From contig NC_086375.1 in the NCBI RefSeq assembly GCF_036588685.1, positions 8,363,916 to 8,427,915 on the forward strand: a stretch of 64,000 bases of DNA, given 5' to 3'. This DNA comes from Mytilus trossulus (Eukaryota; Mollusca; Bivalvia; Mytilida; Mytilidae). Position 1 is the first letter of the stretch; every line of letters begins with the position of its first letter. The notes under the pieces are model-generated. The model did not search any database and was not told the origin of the DNA. It saw only the letters and a list, made by a program, of their open reading frames with translations. Both the position numbers and the translations under genes were made by a program. This document shows, piece by piece, positions 46,735-57,222 of this stretch.

Positions 46735-47230
46735 AAAATAGAAGATATGGTATAATTGCCAATGAGACAACTTTCCACAAGATACCAAATGACACAGAAA
46801 AAAATCATCTATAAGTCAACACAAAGCCCATACCGCAGAATCAGCTATATAGAAAAGCCTCGAAATATGATAAATGTAAAATAATTCAAATGAGAAAAAC
46901 TAACGGCCTAATTTACGCACAAAAATGGGCGAATAATAAATATGTAACAAATCAACAAACGACAACCTCTGAAAAAATCTTCTGACTTGGGACAGGCACA
47001 TACATATACAATGTGGCGGGGTCAAACATGTGAGCGATATTACAACACTCCTCTAATCTGGGACAGCATTACAACATAAGAACGAACTATAAAATCAGTT
47101 AAAACAGCTTAACTTATCATATGGATACAAATAGAAATACTACTCATAGTGGACGTGGTCGGATATATCCCAACAACAATAAATAAAACAATACTAAGTA
47201 CAGATCAGAGAGTTCTCGTAGTCACTAACA
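46735..47230 (+). repeat. Dispersed repeat family A
   Basis: The head AGAAGATATGGTATAATTGCC and the tail CTGACTTGGGACAGGCACAT, then GTGGCGGGGTCAAACATG, in standard order. It lies inside the LRR gene intron. Confidence 0.65.
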
Positions 47231-47700
47231 GCCTGAGATTAGAACATACTTAGTTTTTCAAATAATTCATACTTTTCTAAACATTAAATTAATGAAAATG
47301 ACCGTATAATTGATATTAATGTCAACAACGAAATGCTGACCACTTCGCTAGTGATACCCTCGGGAACAAAAAATCCACCAACAGTGGCATCGTCCAAGGG
47401 ACGACAATAGTTATCAAAGGTATCAGGCTTATAATGTGATACACAAGACGTGCGTTCGTCTACATAAGACTCATCAGTGACGCTAAGACCATAAGATCGA
47501 CAAGCCAAACAAGTATAAAGTTGATGGTATTGAGAACCAAAAATTTCAAAAAATTGTGTCAAATACGGCTAAGGTAATATATGACGGTGATAAGGAAATC
47601 CTTAGTATTTCAAATCATTATTACTTATCCCAACAGTAAAGTTATGAAAATAGCAATATATTTGATATCCATGTCAACACCGAAATGTTTTCTAGAAACG
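47230..47700 (-). mobile_element. Decayed retrozyme dimer
   Basis: Two partial units lie in tandem, with TGATATTAATGTCAACAACG then TGATATCCATGTCAACACCG about 360 bp apart. The minus-strand hammerhead at 47441-47483 has an otherwise good core (CTGATGA, stem II GTC/GAC), but the GAAA box has lost one A. Confidence 0.65.
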
Positions 47701-47891
47701 GTTACATTAGTTCGTTCTATATTAATCGATCGAATGATGTACAGGGATTTGCTGATATTCTATGTTTTTGATTAGGTTGTGTTCCTCAGGACAAAGTTTC
47801 AAATAATTTTGTTTTTGAGGTAATAAACAGAAAGACAATATATGAGCACTCAGGTAATCCTACATACAAAAACATATTCTTTGATAAGGAT

Positions 47892-48110
47892 ATGATTTTA
47901 GCGAATAAAGCGTCATTCGTGGTTTTAATGAACATAGAATTGAACAGTAACTCGAAGATTTACCCTGTTTGTATCGGATTCCTATGCGTCAGAGATTCAA
48001 TACTAACAACGCCACATTGCGGGCTCATCTGCATGTTCGACGAAAAATTATCCATTTTATTGACAAACATACTGCAGAATAAGTGGATCCTCCGAAATAT
48101 TGTGGATTAA
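47892..48110 (+). other. Unidentified 72-aa open frame
   Basis: An open frame with less biased composition than random frames here (YPVCIGFLCVRD, GLICMFDEKLS). No domain, start context or homologue is recognised, and it is more likely chance or a relic than a gene. Confidence 0.15.
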
Positions 48111-48358
48111 AAAAAAATTCTTAAGAACTGCTGGGTAATTTTAAAACTCGATCATCCTCCAAAGACCTTGTTTTTAATTTAAACAAAATGTATTTTAACT
48201 GTTATAGAAACCTCACAATAGCCTTTTTTAGCCATTATACATAACCTTTTCAATTTATTTTTCTTAATTGATATTATTTATATGTAGTTTCAAATATAGT
48301 GATCAACGTATATACATATTTTGGTATCATATATCAGTGTTGGCCACTTTTTTTCCAG

Positions 48359-48430
48359 GAATTTGGGAGGAAACAATCTGAGATTAATCAGGAAAGGCAC
48401 TTTCGAAAAGCTCACTAACTTAACCAGTCT
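48359..48430 (+). CDS. LRR gene, exon encoding one leucine-rich repeat
   Basis: A 72-nt exon between a strong acceptor (TTTTTTTTCCAG) and a GTAAGT donor. It begins with the third base of a leucine codon and ends with the first two bases of the next one, so repeats can be added or lost without shifting the frame. The encoded repeat, NLGGNNLRLIRKGTFEKL followed by TNLTSL, fits the typical 24-residue LRR pattern. It is itself undamaged. Confidence 0.8.
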
Positions 48431-48980
48431 GTAAGTACAACTTTTAGCAAAAATTACATCATTCAAAGAATTCTTTATACATGTTATGCTTGATGTTCGT
48501 GTTGTAATACGCTAACTTTTCACTTAAAGGTCATCTTTCCAACTGCATGATCCTATTTCCCGCCAAGACAGGAGAGGGACACGTTACATCCCCTACGTAT
48601 ATTCTAAATCCCCTTTGACATGTAACGTAGCTTTTGTGTTTGTCTCTTAAATGAGTTATTGTTATCAGTTTTACTATTCGCTTACTGACGCCAAATAATA
48701 TACTGTTATTAGCATTATTCTTCTCTTTCGTCTTTGATAATGACAGTAGTACATCTAACGTTTGTATTGCCTGATTTGTTGGTTAATGTGGGGTGTTGCA
48801 GTTCAGTAAAGTATCTTTTGTTGATTTCCACTTATATCAACTTGATGTGTATTTTTCGGTTTGTGACCCGTATTGGTTGCCATTTATGACACTTGATCAG
48901 CAATATACTACTGTTGTCTTTCTTGACCATTCATGACATATAAAGAAACCTGTAGTTGTTCAGATCTTGTTAATGGAATA
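48431..48980. other. LRR intron sequence, no gene
   Basis: Contains a family-like segment (48830-48910, GTTTGTGACCC then AGCAATATACTACTGTTG) related to the 16.9-kb repeat. Otherwise plain. Confidence 0.45.
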
Positions 48981-49164
48981 TGTCAGGTATTAGCCGCTGT
49001 ACATTAACTAATTACTAACGTTACTAACGTACATATTGTTTACGTTGACTATTGTTTACGTAGCGTTGCCTTGTCGCATACTTGAATACAATTTGATATG
49101 AAAACACGCTTTTCATTACTAACCCTTAAGCGAAGTCCTAACCACAAGAAACAAGATACACGAA
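48981..49164 (+). repeat. BEL/Pao 5' LTR
   Basis: Begins TGTCAGGTATTAGCCGCTG and ends near ATACACGAA, two bases before the primer-binding site. It is homologous to the minus-strand LTR at 56365-56534 and to the deleted 3' LTR at 51407-51471. Confidence 0.75.
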
Positions 49165-49180
49165 TTTGGTGCCGTGACCC

Positions 49181-49857
49181 ATGGAGAAGTTGAAAGCAAA
49201 TCGTGGTGTTAACCGTAGTGCAGTTACACGATTAATTAATAAAACAAAGAAAAGATTTTTGCAAGATGATATTGAACTTTAAGAACTTTCGCCTTCCGTA
49301 GATAACCCTACAAAGAAGAGAAACCTGCTTGAATCTCTATCCTGACAGATCTTAGACGGAACCGAACTAGACGAGATGGAACAAGAAAGTCTTAACATGG
49401 ACGATTATGCAATGAATATGAAAATCGCCATTTGCCTATTTAAAGACAAAGTTTCTGGAAACAAAACAACCTCATTTCAACAAACAGTGAGTGAATCAAC
49501 TTATGTTCCAATAGCAAATACACTTGCAAATCACAACTCAATCCATTCTGAAAATGAATTTTCCGTAGATAATAACTCCGTTTATACGATTGCAAACTCA
49601 ACAACAACAACAAACTTCTATCACAAACTCCCTAACCTTGATCTATCGTACTTTACGGGAGACATATTTAAATGGCCGACATTTTGGGAATCGTTTGAGA
49701 CAACCATTTATCACAATCAGTCTTTGACAGATATACAAAATTTCAGCTATCTAAAATCTAAGATACACCGTGAAGCCGCACAATGCATACTCGGTTTATC
49801 TCTATCAAACGCCAATTATGTACACGCAATTATATTGTTAAAGGAGAGGTTTTGACG
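49181..49857 (+). pseudogene. BEL/Pao gag-like gene, broken
   Basis: The natural start is probably the ATG at 49181, directly after the primer site. The frame is then broken by TAA at 49280 and TGA near 49344. A long open stretch continues from 49376 to a TGA at 49855. Within it, LPNLDLSYFTGDIFKWPTFW and YLKSKIHREAA ending near LLKERF are the hallmarks of the DUF1759 gag domain of BEL/Pao elements, which builds the particle shell. It is not functional. Confidence 0.85.
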
Positions 49858-50229
49858 GACACAAACAATTATAAACGTGTAAATGCAGAATCTTCTTGAA
49901 CTTACGCATCCGTCACTTACACCATGCAGCATTAGTTGATTTTATGATAAAATGGAATCGGGCTGCATAAGGGGATTATAGTCGCTCTGACAATCGCAAG
50001 ACACATTCTAATCTATTTTAGTACGAATCATATTTGTAAAATAGCCCGACGAAATGAATAAAAAATCATGACCAGAGACCACGGAAAACGGAATTCGGAT
50101 ATAGGGTTGCTAGAGAAGCAATCGGCAAAGAGATGTATGTACTGGAAACTGGTAATTCAGATAAGTTAGACAGTTTCACTTCCACAGCTTCATTTCACAC
50201 AGCAGTTGAACCATAAAAGACTGCAAGAC

Positions 50230-51160
50230 CTCTATCTGTAATAAATCAGTTCAAACCCCAAACCTGTATTTATTGCAAACAATCGCATTCGTCACTTTAA
50301 TGTGCCAATGTTAAAGACAGAGAGCCGCTAAGCAATTATAAAACAGAATAAGGCGTGCTACATTTGCCTTGGCAATCACAAAGTTCCGGAATACCACTCA
50401 CGATTCAGATGCAGAAATTGTGAAAGTAAGCATCACACTAGCGTTTGTGACAGAATTGAAAATCCAGAAAAAGAAAATGTAAGTCCAACTGAACACTTAC
50501 CGCAAAATGCAATTGTAAATACAGCAGAGAGCAACAATGATACGGTTACATTCTACATGTCAGCAACGAGCGTTTAAACAAGAACAGACGTATTGTAAAA
50601 ACAGCCATCTCACCAGTTTGGGTAGATACTGCTAATATCTTTTTAGCCTTTTAGCCGCTGAATTCCAAATGAAACCGAATGGAACCTCTTCAGAAAGCCT
50701 AGCAACATTTGGAGATGCAAACAGAAATATACGCAATTTGGACATTGCCCTAAAAGATTTACAAACTCAGAATGGGAAGAAACTACCGATGGAAGTATTA
50801 CTTGTCCCTACTATCTCAGCACCTTTACACAATCGCATGATATACAATGCTGCTAATCATAGAATACACGGTTATCCGTGGACCAGGTCCGACTGCAGTA
50901 GAATCAAAAGTGGGATCCTACTTTCTGGACCAATGAAAGCCTCAAATGGACCCACATCCACATTCTCATCTTTCATGTTAAAACACAAGACAGAAGCAGT
51001 CGATTTGAAACGTTTTGAAAGATTGAATCATTGGGAGAAATATCTGACAATTCAATTGAATTCATCAACAAAGACTTTTGTCAGGCGTATCAATCAAACA
51101 GCAACACAATGCGAAAAAATTGTAGGATACACACATCAAGCAGGGAACCAGGAATGATGA
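50230..51160 (+). pseudogene. BEL/Pao zinc-knuckle and aspartic protease region, broken
   Basis: At 50260-50460, cysteine- and histidine-rich words in shifting frames (TCIYCKQSH, then CRNCESKHHTSVC) are decayed zinc knuckles. The open frame 50669-51157 carries KPNGTSSESLATFGDANRN and LLVPTISAPLHNR, then GILLSGP and LKRFERLN. These are known from the protease/linker part of BEL/Pao polyproteins. The expected active-site motif upstream is not intact and the sequence ends before any reverse transcriptase. The same region is duplicated inversely at 57596-58113. Confidence 0.8.
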
Positions 51161-51729
51161 AAATTCACGGAGACAAAGCGCCGAGTAAAACTGGAAGCAA
51201 GATAAAAATTGAATCACGGACTCAATATTTCATGACAATATACTTATATATCAAGTGCGGTATAATTTTGATAAATATAGTGAATAGACGGTTCAGTATT
51301 TCTATTTTATAACATGGACTCTAAATATTTAATAATCATTTCACACTTTGTATGCAAATATATTTTTCATAATATTAGATTAATTTCCTTTTCTCGGTGT
51401 GCCTAGTGTCAGGTATTTCAATTACAAACCCTTAAGCGAAGATCTAACCACAAGAATAACGATTCACGAAAGAATATCCGAAATTTTGCAGTAAAAATTT
51501 CAAGAATTAACAAATAGTTTCATAGAAACAATCTTTTAATTGGACTTGTTTGAACATCTGTAATCTACTGATGTCTATACTTTTAAAAATTGTTAACTAG
51601 TTGGCATCATAATCACACTAATATCATTATAAAAACATAGCCGTTTAAATGAGTAAATATTCATAAAACAAATGAATGAATACTTTCCTAAGTGTCCTAT
51701 ACAAGAAACATAAGATTGTCTTGTTTCAG

Positions 51730-51801
51730 GTATTTGCACAACAACCAAATAGCTACAATAGAGCCAGGATCATTCCAAGACCTATCAGCGCTATCTTTTC
51801 T
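51730..51801 (+). CDS. LRR gene, exon encoding one leucine-rich repeat
   Basis: A 72-nt exon with acceptor TTGTTTCAG and donor GTATGT, in the same phase as the 48359 exon. It encodes YLHNNQIATIEPGSFQDL followed by SALSFL, a canonical repeat. An inverted, damaged copy lies at 56037-56108 in the other arm of the duplication. Confidence 0.8.
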
Positions 51802-52904
51802 GTATGTATACATTGTTGTAGAAGTTGCGCACGGTAATGCGTTCGGATTAAAATTTCGATACGATATGATTTTAGGACAGCAACAATTTGGCTTAAAAAA
51901 ATATCCATCTACATGCACATATCTACAGAAAGACCTTGATATGTTTTTCTTATTTTAACATAATTCTATAAATTTTTATAGCTCACATTTATTTTATTGA
52001 TCAGAAAAGTCACACTTTTACGTTAATAATCGCTTGTCCGGCGTAACATTTCAGATTGAATATAATGCATTTTCTTATTTTCTGTTGTAATTTTGCACAT
52101 AAAATCTGCGAAATTTGGTATTTTAACTTCCTACTAGATTTGTTTTCTGGCAACATGCTCGGCTTTTTGACGTTGGCTGAAATTGAAAGCAAGTCCTCAA
52201 CAAAATATCAAGCAAAGGAATCCGTCTTTACGTGTTATGAGGAAAGTTATTCAAAATTTCATATTCCATTTTTATCACTATTATTTAATTAAATCATATT
52301 AAAACTAATAAAAGTATACTCAATAAAAAGTTATGAAGAAACAAAAGCATTTTCAAGTTTCAAATGGAAAAAAAACTGTTTTATAGAGCAGAATTTTAAT
52401 ACATCGCATGTCAAACTACTATGCACAAACGTTATTTTTTCCCATTCCTCAGTTGAAATATGTGATATAGATAGACAAAACGCATTTATAATACTAAATT
52501 AACATATCTAAAAGATACAAACTATAAGTTGATACAAATGGCTATATGAGTCGGGTGTTTTCACTAACATCATGACTTTATAATTTTATTATTGAAAGCA
52601 TTCCCTATGCCTTTTCTTCCATTTCTTCACAGTAGCGTCTTTAATATAAATACACACTAGTCTAGGCAGTTAACATGCTGCCAGGAAATGTTCATTCCAA
52701 AACGGTCTGCTGAATCCAAACAACACTCAGATTTAAAATATAAACCCGACACACATCAGGATTATACCCTTTTTAGACACAGTGAGAAAAAGGGGGAAGG
52801 ACTAGGGATAATTTTGTATGGACAAAAGTTTTCACACAAATCTAAAACCACCTTTACAGATTAGAATCCGAGGTACAACGGTCTTTTAAACTTTATGCGT
52901 TTAC
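51802..52904. other. LRR intron inside the left arm, no gene
   Basis: AT-rich. It contains mirrored small frames shared with the right arm at 55020-56030. Nothing coding was recognised. Confidence 0.5.
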
Positions 52905-53228
52905 TTTTCTACATTGGCTAGAGGTAAAGGGGAAGGTTGAGATCTGATAAACATGTTTAACCCCGCCGCAATTTTGCGCCTGTCCCAAGTCAGGAGCCTC
53001 TGGCCTTTGTTAGTCTTGTATTATTTTTATTATAGTTTCTTGTGTACAATTTGGAAATTAGTATGGCGTTCATTATCACTGAACTAGTAGGGACCAGCTG
53101 AAGGACGCCTCCTGGTGCGGAAATTTCTCGCTACATCGGAGATCTGTTGGTGACCTTCTGCTGTATTTTTTCTATGGTCGGGTTGTTGCCTCTTTTACAC
53201 ATTCCCCATTTCCATTTTCAATTCATTT
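52905..53228 (-). repeat. Family B copy inserted after the duplication
   Basis: On the minus strand this reads GGAAATGGGGAATGTG through CCAACAGATCTCCGATGTAG and CAGAGGCTCCTGACTTGGGA to CCTTTACCTCTAGCC. The homologous place in the right arm (about 54960-55035) has no such sequence, so the insertion is younger than the inverted duplication. Confidence 0.75.
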
Positions 53229-53958
53229 AAGCAGTAATTTGAATACTGTATTGGTGAATTGTAAATATAACCACCAGTGCTTAAAAAACCCAGAGAAAGA
53301 GACTTGCATAAATAATCTGAAAACTTGCACATTCAGTTATTGGACAAAAGGGATTTCACCAAGAAAAAAAAAAATTTCCACTAAAAGGATAAAAATTTAT
53401 ATTTTTCTAAATTCTTTTATGAAATAAATACTTTAAGATCTAGAAATGATTCAAGTGTTTAATTTCTCACTTGTCCCTATGGCATTAAGAATAAGTGCAA
53501 AGATTTTTTAACAGTTTTTTATGCATTCTAACCAAAACAAAATTGGAAAATTTTGCATATTTTTCCCCATAAAAAAAGGAAACGATTCTTAAAAAAATCA
53601 TGGCCTTATAAACAATAAAACTTGAATCATTCCTTCCCCTTAAGGTATTTATTTGATTACAAATCGTCCGAGAAGGTACTCTGCAATAATTTTGTTAAAA
53701 AAATAGCGCAATATCGCTCTTGATAAGAAAGCGTCAACGTGTATGGAGTCAAAATTGTCATTTTTTCATGTTACATCTTGCGACACAACACAACACCGTG
53801 CGTAACGTCACAATATATTATTAAGAAGTAGATAAAAACTAAATCAAAAGTCAAACATGGGGGATTAACATTTTCTAGTTTTTTTTACAAAAAAAGCTTT
53901 TAAACTACTTTTTAAACTAAACATAGCATCGGCTTTGGCAATTACTAATTTTACATTG

Positions 53959-54394
53959 TTGCACTATTCAACATAGTTCACTAAAACAAATACACACAAA
54001 AACAAAAAGAGGATTGGCAATGTCTGAAAAAGTCATAGAGATTGCACATGCTGATTTATCCGTATGAGTGCTTATTTGCTCACATCATTTAGTAATAATC
54101 ATTAGAAATATATCTCTTCAGAAATTTGGGAAACAATCAAATTACAACAATACAAGGAATACTGCAAGACCTAACAGCGCTTAACAGTTTGTATGTACCT
54201 GTATACTTTTTCTATACATTGTTCTACTAATTGTATTCAGACGAAAATTGAAACTTAAAATGACCTCAATCAGTTGACAGTTAGTTTCACAGTGGTTTCC
54301 ATTGTTATCAATTAATATCAATTAATACGACACATAGAGTTCTGTAGTCCACACATATACCCATTTTGGTTGAACTTTGCATCATGTATAAATA
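53959..54394. other. Loop between the arms of the inverted duplication
   Basis: About 436 bp of single-copy sequence containing the LRR exon at 54122-54190. Confidence 0.75.
54122..54190 (+). CDS. LRR gene, exon encoding one slightly short leucine-rich repeat
   Basis: A 69-nt exon between acceptor TCTCTTCAG and donor GTATGT, in the same phase as the other LRR exons. It encodes NLGNNQITTIQGILQDLTA then LNSL, one residue shorter than its neighbours and without the usual phenylalanine. The short repeat may be tolerated or may reflect decay. No further plus-strand LRR exon was found to the end of the window. Confidence 0.7.
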
Positions 54395-56036
54395 TAATGT
54401 AAAATTAGTAATTGCCAAAGCCGATGCTATGTTTAGTTTAAAAAGTAGTTTAAAAGCTTTTTTTGTAAAAAAACTAGAAAATGTTAATCCCCAATGTTTG
54501 ACTTTTGATTGAGTTTTTATTTACTTCTTAATAATATATTGTGACGTTACGCACGGTGTTGTGTTGTGTCGCAAGATGTAACATGAAAAATTAAAAATTT
54601 TGACTCCACACGCGTTGACGATTTTTTAATCAAGAGCGATATTGTGCTATTTTTAGAGTACCTTCTCGGCCAATTCTATTTTGTATAGAATGCATAATAA
54701 ACTGTAAAAGGAAATCTTTGCGATTATTCTTAATGCCATAGGGACACATGAGTAATTAAACACTTTAATCATTTCTACATCTTTAAGTATTTATTTCATG
54801 AAATTATTTAGAAAAATAGTTTTTAGTGGAAATGATTATTTTCAGGATGAAATCACTTTTATCAAAGATCTGAATGTGCAAGTTTTCAGACTATATATGC
54901 AAGTCTCTTTCTCTGTGTTTTTTAAGCACTAAAAGTTATATTTACATTTCACCAATACAGTATTAATATAACTGTTAAAAGTTTATAAGACCGTTGTACC
55001 TCGGATTCTAAACTGTAATAAAATTAACGTAAAGGTAGAGGTGGTTCAGATTTGTGTGAAAACTTTTGTCTATACGAAATTACCCCTAGTCCCTCCCCCT
55101 TTTCTCACTGTGTCTATAAAGGGTATAATCCTGAAGTGTAGGGTTTAAATTTTAAATCTGACTGTTATTTGGATTCAACATACCTTTTTGGAATGAACAT
55201 TCCATGGCATTACTTGAACTGCCTAGACGGACTAGTGTGTATTCATATAAAAGATGCTACTGTGAAAGAATGGGCATAATGGCTAAACATATGTAACGCT
55301 TTCTAAAACAAGATTATAAAGTCATGAAGTAAGTGAAAACGCCCGACTCATATAGCTATGTTTAGGAACTTAAAAATATGTTAATTTAATATTATAAATG
55401 CGCATTTCTATCTATATCACATATTTCAACTAAGTAATGGAAAAAATAACGTTTGGCGATTTATTATAATCCTGCTTCATAAAAAAGTATGTTTTACATT
55501 TTAAACTTTCAAAATGCTTTTGTTTTTTCAGAACTTTCTATTGAGTATACTTTTATCAGTTTTAATATCATTTAATTGAATAATAGTCATAAAATGGAAT
55601 TTAAAATTTTGAATAACTTTCCTCATAACAAATAAAGACGGGTTTCTCTGCTTGATATTTTTTTGAGGACTTGCTTTAAATTTCAGCTAACGTGAAAAAG
55701 CCGGGCATGATGCCAGAACACAAATCTAGTAGAAAGTTAATATACCGAATGTCGCAGATTTTATGTGCAAAATTACAATAGAAAACAGGAAAATGTATTC
55801 AATCTTGAAATGTTACGGCGGACAAGCGATTATTAACGTAAAATTGCGACTTTTGTGATCAATAAAATAAATGTAAGCTATAAAAATTGATAGAATTATG
55901 TTAAAATAAGAAAAACATAGTAAGGCCTTTCCGTGGATTTATGCATTTGATGGATAATTTTTTATAGCCGAATGGTTGCTGTTCTAAAATCATATCATAT
56001 ACGAAATGCGCAACTTCTGCAACAATGTATACATAC

Positions 56037-56108
56037 AGAAAAGATAGTGCTGATAGGTCTTGAAATGCTCCTTGCTCTATTGTAGCTATTTACTTGTTGT
56101 GCAAATAC
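56037..56108 (-). pseudogene. Inverted copy of an LRR exon, with stop
   Basis: 72 nt, homologous to the exon at 51730-51801, with acceptor and donor dinucleotides preserved. It opens YLHNK and then hits a TAA before IATIEQGAFQDLSALSF. It is on the wrong strand for the LRR gene and is dead. Confidence 0.85.
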
Positions 56109-56364
56109 CTGAAACAAGATAATCATTATGTGTTATGTATAGGACACTTAGGAAAGTATTTATTCATTTGATATATGAATATTTAATCATTAAAATGGTT
56201 AAATTTTTATAATGATATTGGTGTGATTATGATGCCAACCAGTTAACAATTTAAGTATAGACATCAGCAGATGACAGATGTTCAAACAAGTTCAATCGAA
56301 GGATTGTTTCTTTAGAACTATTTGTTAACTCTTGATATTTTTAATGCAAATATTCATATATTCT

Positions 56365-56534
56365 TTCGTGTATCGTGTTTCTTGTGGTTAGTACTTCGCG
56401 TACGGGTTAGTAATTGAAGGCGAGTGTTCTTATCAAATTGTATTCAAGTATGCGACAAGGCAACGTTACGCAATCAATAGGTAACGTTAGTGACGCTTGT
56501 TACTTAGTAAATGTACAGCGGCTAAAACTTGACA
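56365..56534 (-). repeat. BEL/Pao LTR in the right arm
   Basis: On the minus strand it starts TGTCAAGTTTTAGCCGCTG and ends near GATACACGAA. It then continues into the same non-BEL flank (AGAATAT) that follows the 3' LTR in the left arm. It is fuller than the left-arm LTR, so the left-arm deletion arose after the duplication. Confidence 0.8.
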
Positions 56535-56828
56535 CTTGGGCCGCCGAAAAGTGAAAATTAATCTAATATTATAAAAACGAAATTAGCATACAAACTGTGA
56601 AATGATAATTATCCATTTTGAGTCCATGTTATTAAATAGAAATACTGAACCGTCTATTCACTAAATATTAAGATTATAGCGCACTTGATATATAAGTAAA
56701 TTGTCATGAAATATTAAGTCAATGATTGAATCTTTATCTTGGCTTCAGGCTTACTCGGCGCTCTGTCTCCGTGGATTTTCATCATTTCTGGTTCCTTGCT
56801 TAATAAAATCAACGGTACCAATTTTGTT

Positions 56829-56872
56829 GCACCAGATGCGCATTTCGACAATACATGTCTCTTCAGTGATGC
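56829..56872 (-). ncRNA. Hammerhead ribozyme, intact
   Basis: Minus strand. Stem I is GCATCA/TGGTGC (six pairs, one G-U). The core is CTGAAGA (position 7 is free to vary) and GAAA. Stem II is GAC/GTC. Stem III is two pairs (A-U, U-A) closed by GCGC. The cut is predicted after C at 56835. Confidence 0.87.
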
Positions 56873-57178
56873 TCGTGGCCAAAATATTTGAAATCCAAAG
56901 CTTATATAAAAGATGAAGAGCTATAATCCAAAAGGTAAAAAAAGTATAGCCAAATTCGTGAAAGGAATCAGAGCTTTGCATGAGGGAGATACATTCCTTA
57001 ATTTATAATGATTTTTAATATTTTGTAACAGCAAATTTTAATAACACAAAAAATTCGTATTTTCATGCCAGTACCGAAGTACTGGCTACTGGGCTGGTGA
57101 TACCCTCGGGGACTAATAGTCCACCAGCAGAGGCATCGACCCAGCGGTAGTAATAAAATCAACGGTACCAATTTTGTT

Positions 57179-57222
57179 GCACCAGATGCGCATTTCGACA
57201 ATACATGTCTCTTCAGTGATGC
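57179..57222 (-). ncRNA. Hammerhead ribozyme, intact, second unit
   Basis: Identical to the hammerhead 350 bp to the left. The two cuts (after the C complementary to 57185 and to 56835) would release one 350-nt linear RNA with ends suited to ligation into a circle. Confidence 0.87.

Larger units (their letters stand above)
45223..48358 (+). other. LRR gene intron 1 with repeat insertions
   Basis: Contains retrozyme pieces (hammerheads at 46136-46179 plus, with GAAA changed to AAAA, and 46594-46637 minus, with G5 changed) and a family A copy (46735-47230). It also holds a retrozyme dimer remnant (47230-47700). No LRR exon was detected in this interval. The 151-aa minus frame at 45077-45532 is the shadow of exon 1 plus intron. 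Confidence 0.55.
48981..51471 (+). mobile_element. BEL/Pao LTR retrotransposon, internally deleted
   Basis: The 5' LTR is short (48981 to about 49164, starting TGTCAGG). At 49167 the primer site TGGTGCCGTGAC matches the 3' end of histidine tRNA as I remember it. Decayed gag (49181-49857), zinc-knuckle (50230-50460) and protease-region (50580-51160) sequence follows. Reverse transcriptase, RNase H and integrase are missing. The 3' LTR is reduced to 51407-51471 by an internal deletion, keeping CCTTAAGCGAAG-ATCTAACCACAAGAA. GAATA occurs just outside both ends (48976-48980 and about 51472-51476), consistent with a 5-bp target duplication. The element sits in an intron of the LRR gene and cannot move by itself. 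Confidence 0.85.
50521..53958. repeat. Large inverted duplication, left arm
   Basis: Alignable in inverse orientation to 54395-58113 over the whole arm, with scattered substitutions and small gaps. It starts inside the BEL element (at ACAGCAGAGAGCAACAATGA) and covers the 3' LTR, the LRR exon at 51730 and about 2.1 kb of intron. It contains a family B copy (52905-53228) that the right arm lacks. Confidence 0.9.

Noticed and set aside
49865-50230. Possible reverse-transcriptase domain of the BEL element
   Set aside because: The element runs from the gag end to zinc knuckles and protease-region motifs. No reverse-transcriptase, RNase H or integrase motif was found before the 3' LTR.
52056-52292. 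78-aa plus-strand frame shared in inverse with the right arm
   Set aside because: The copy in the other arm does not conserve the frame and no domain is present. It is intronic sequence of the LRR gene.
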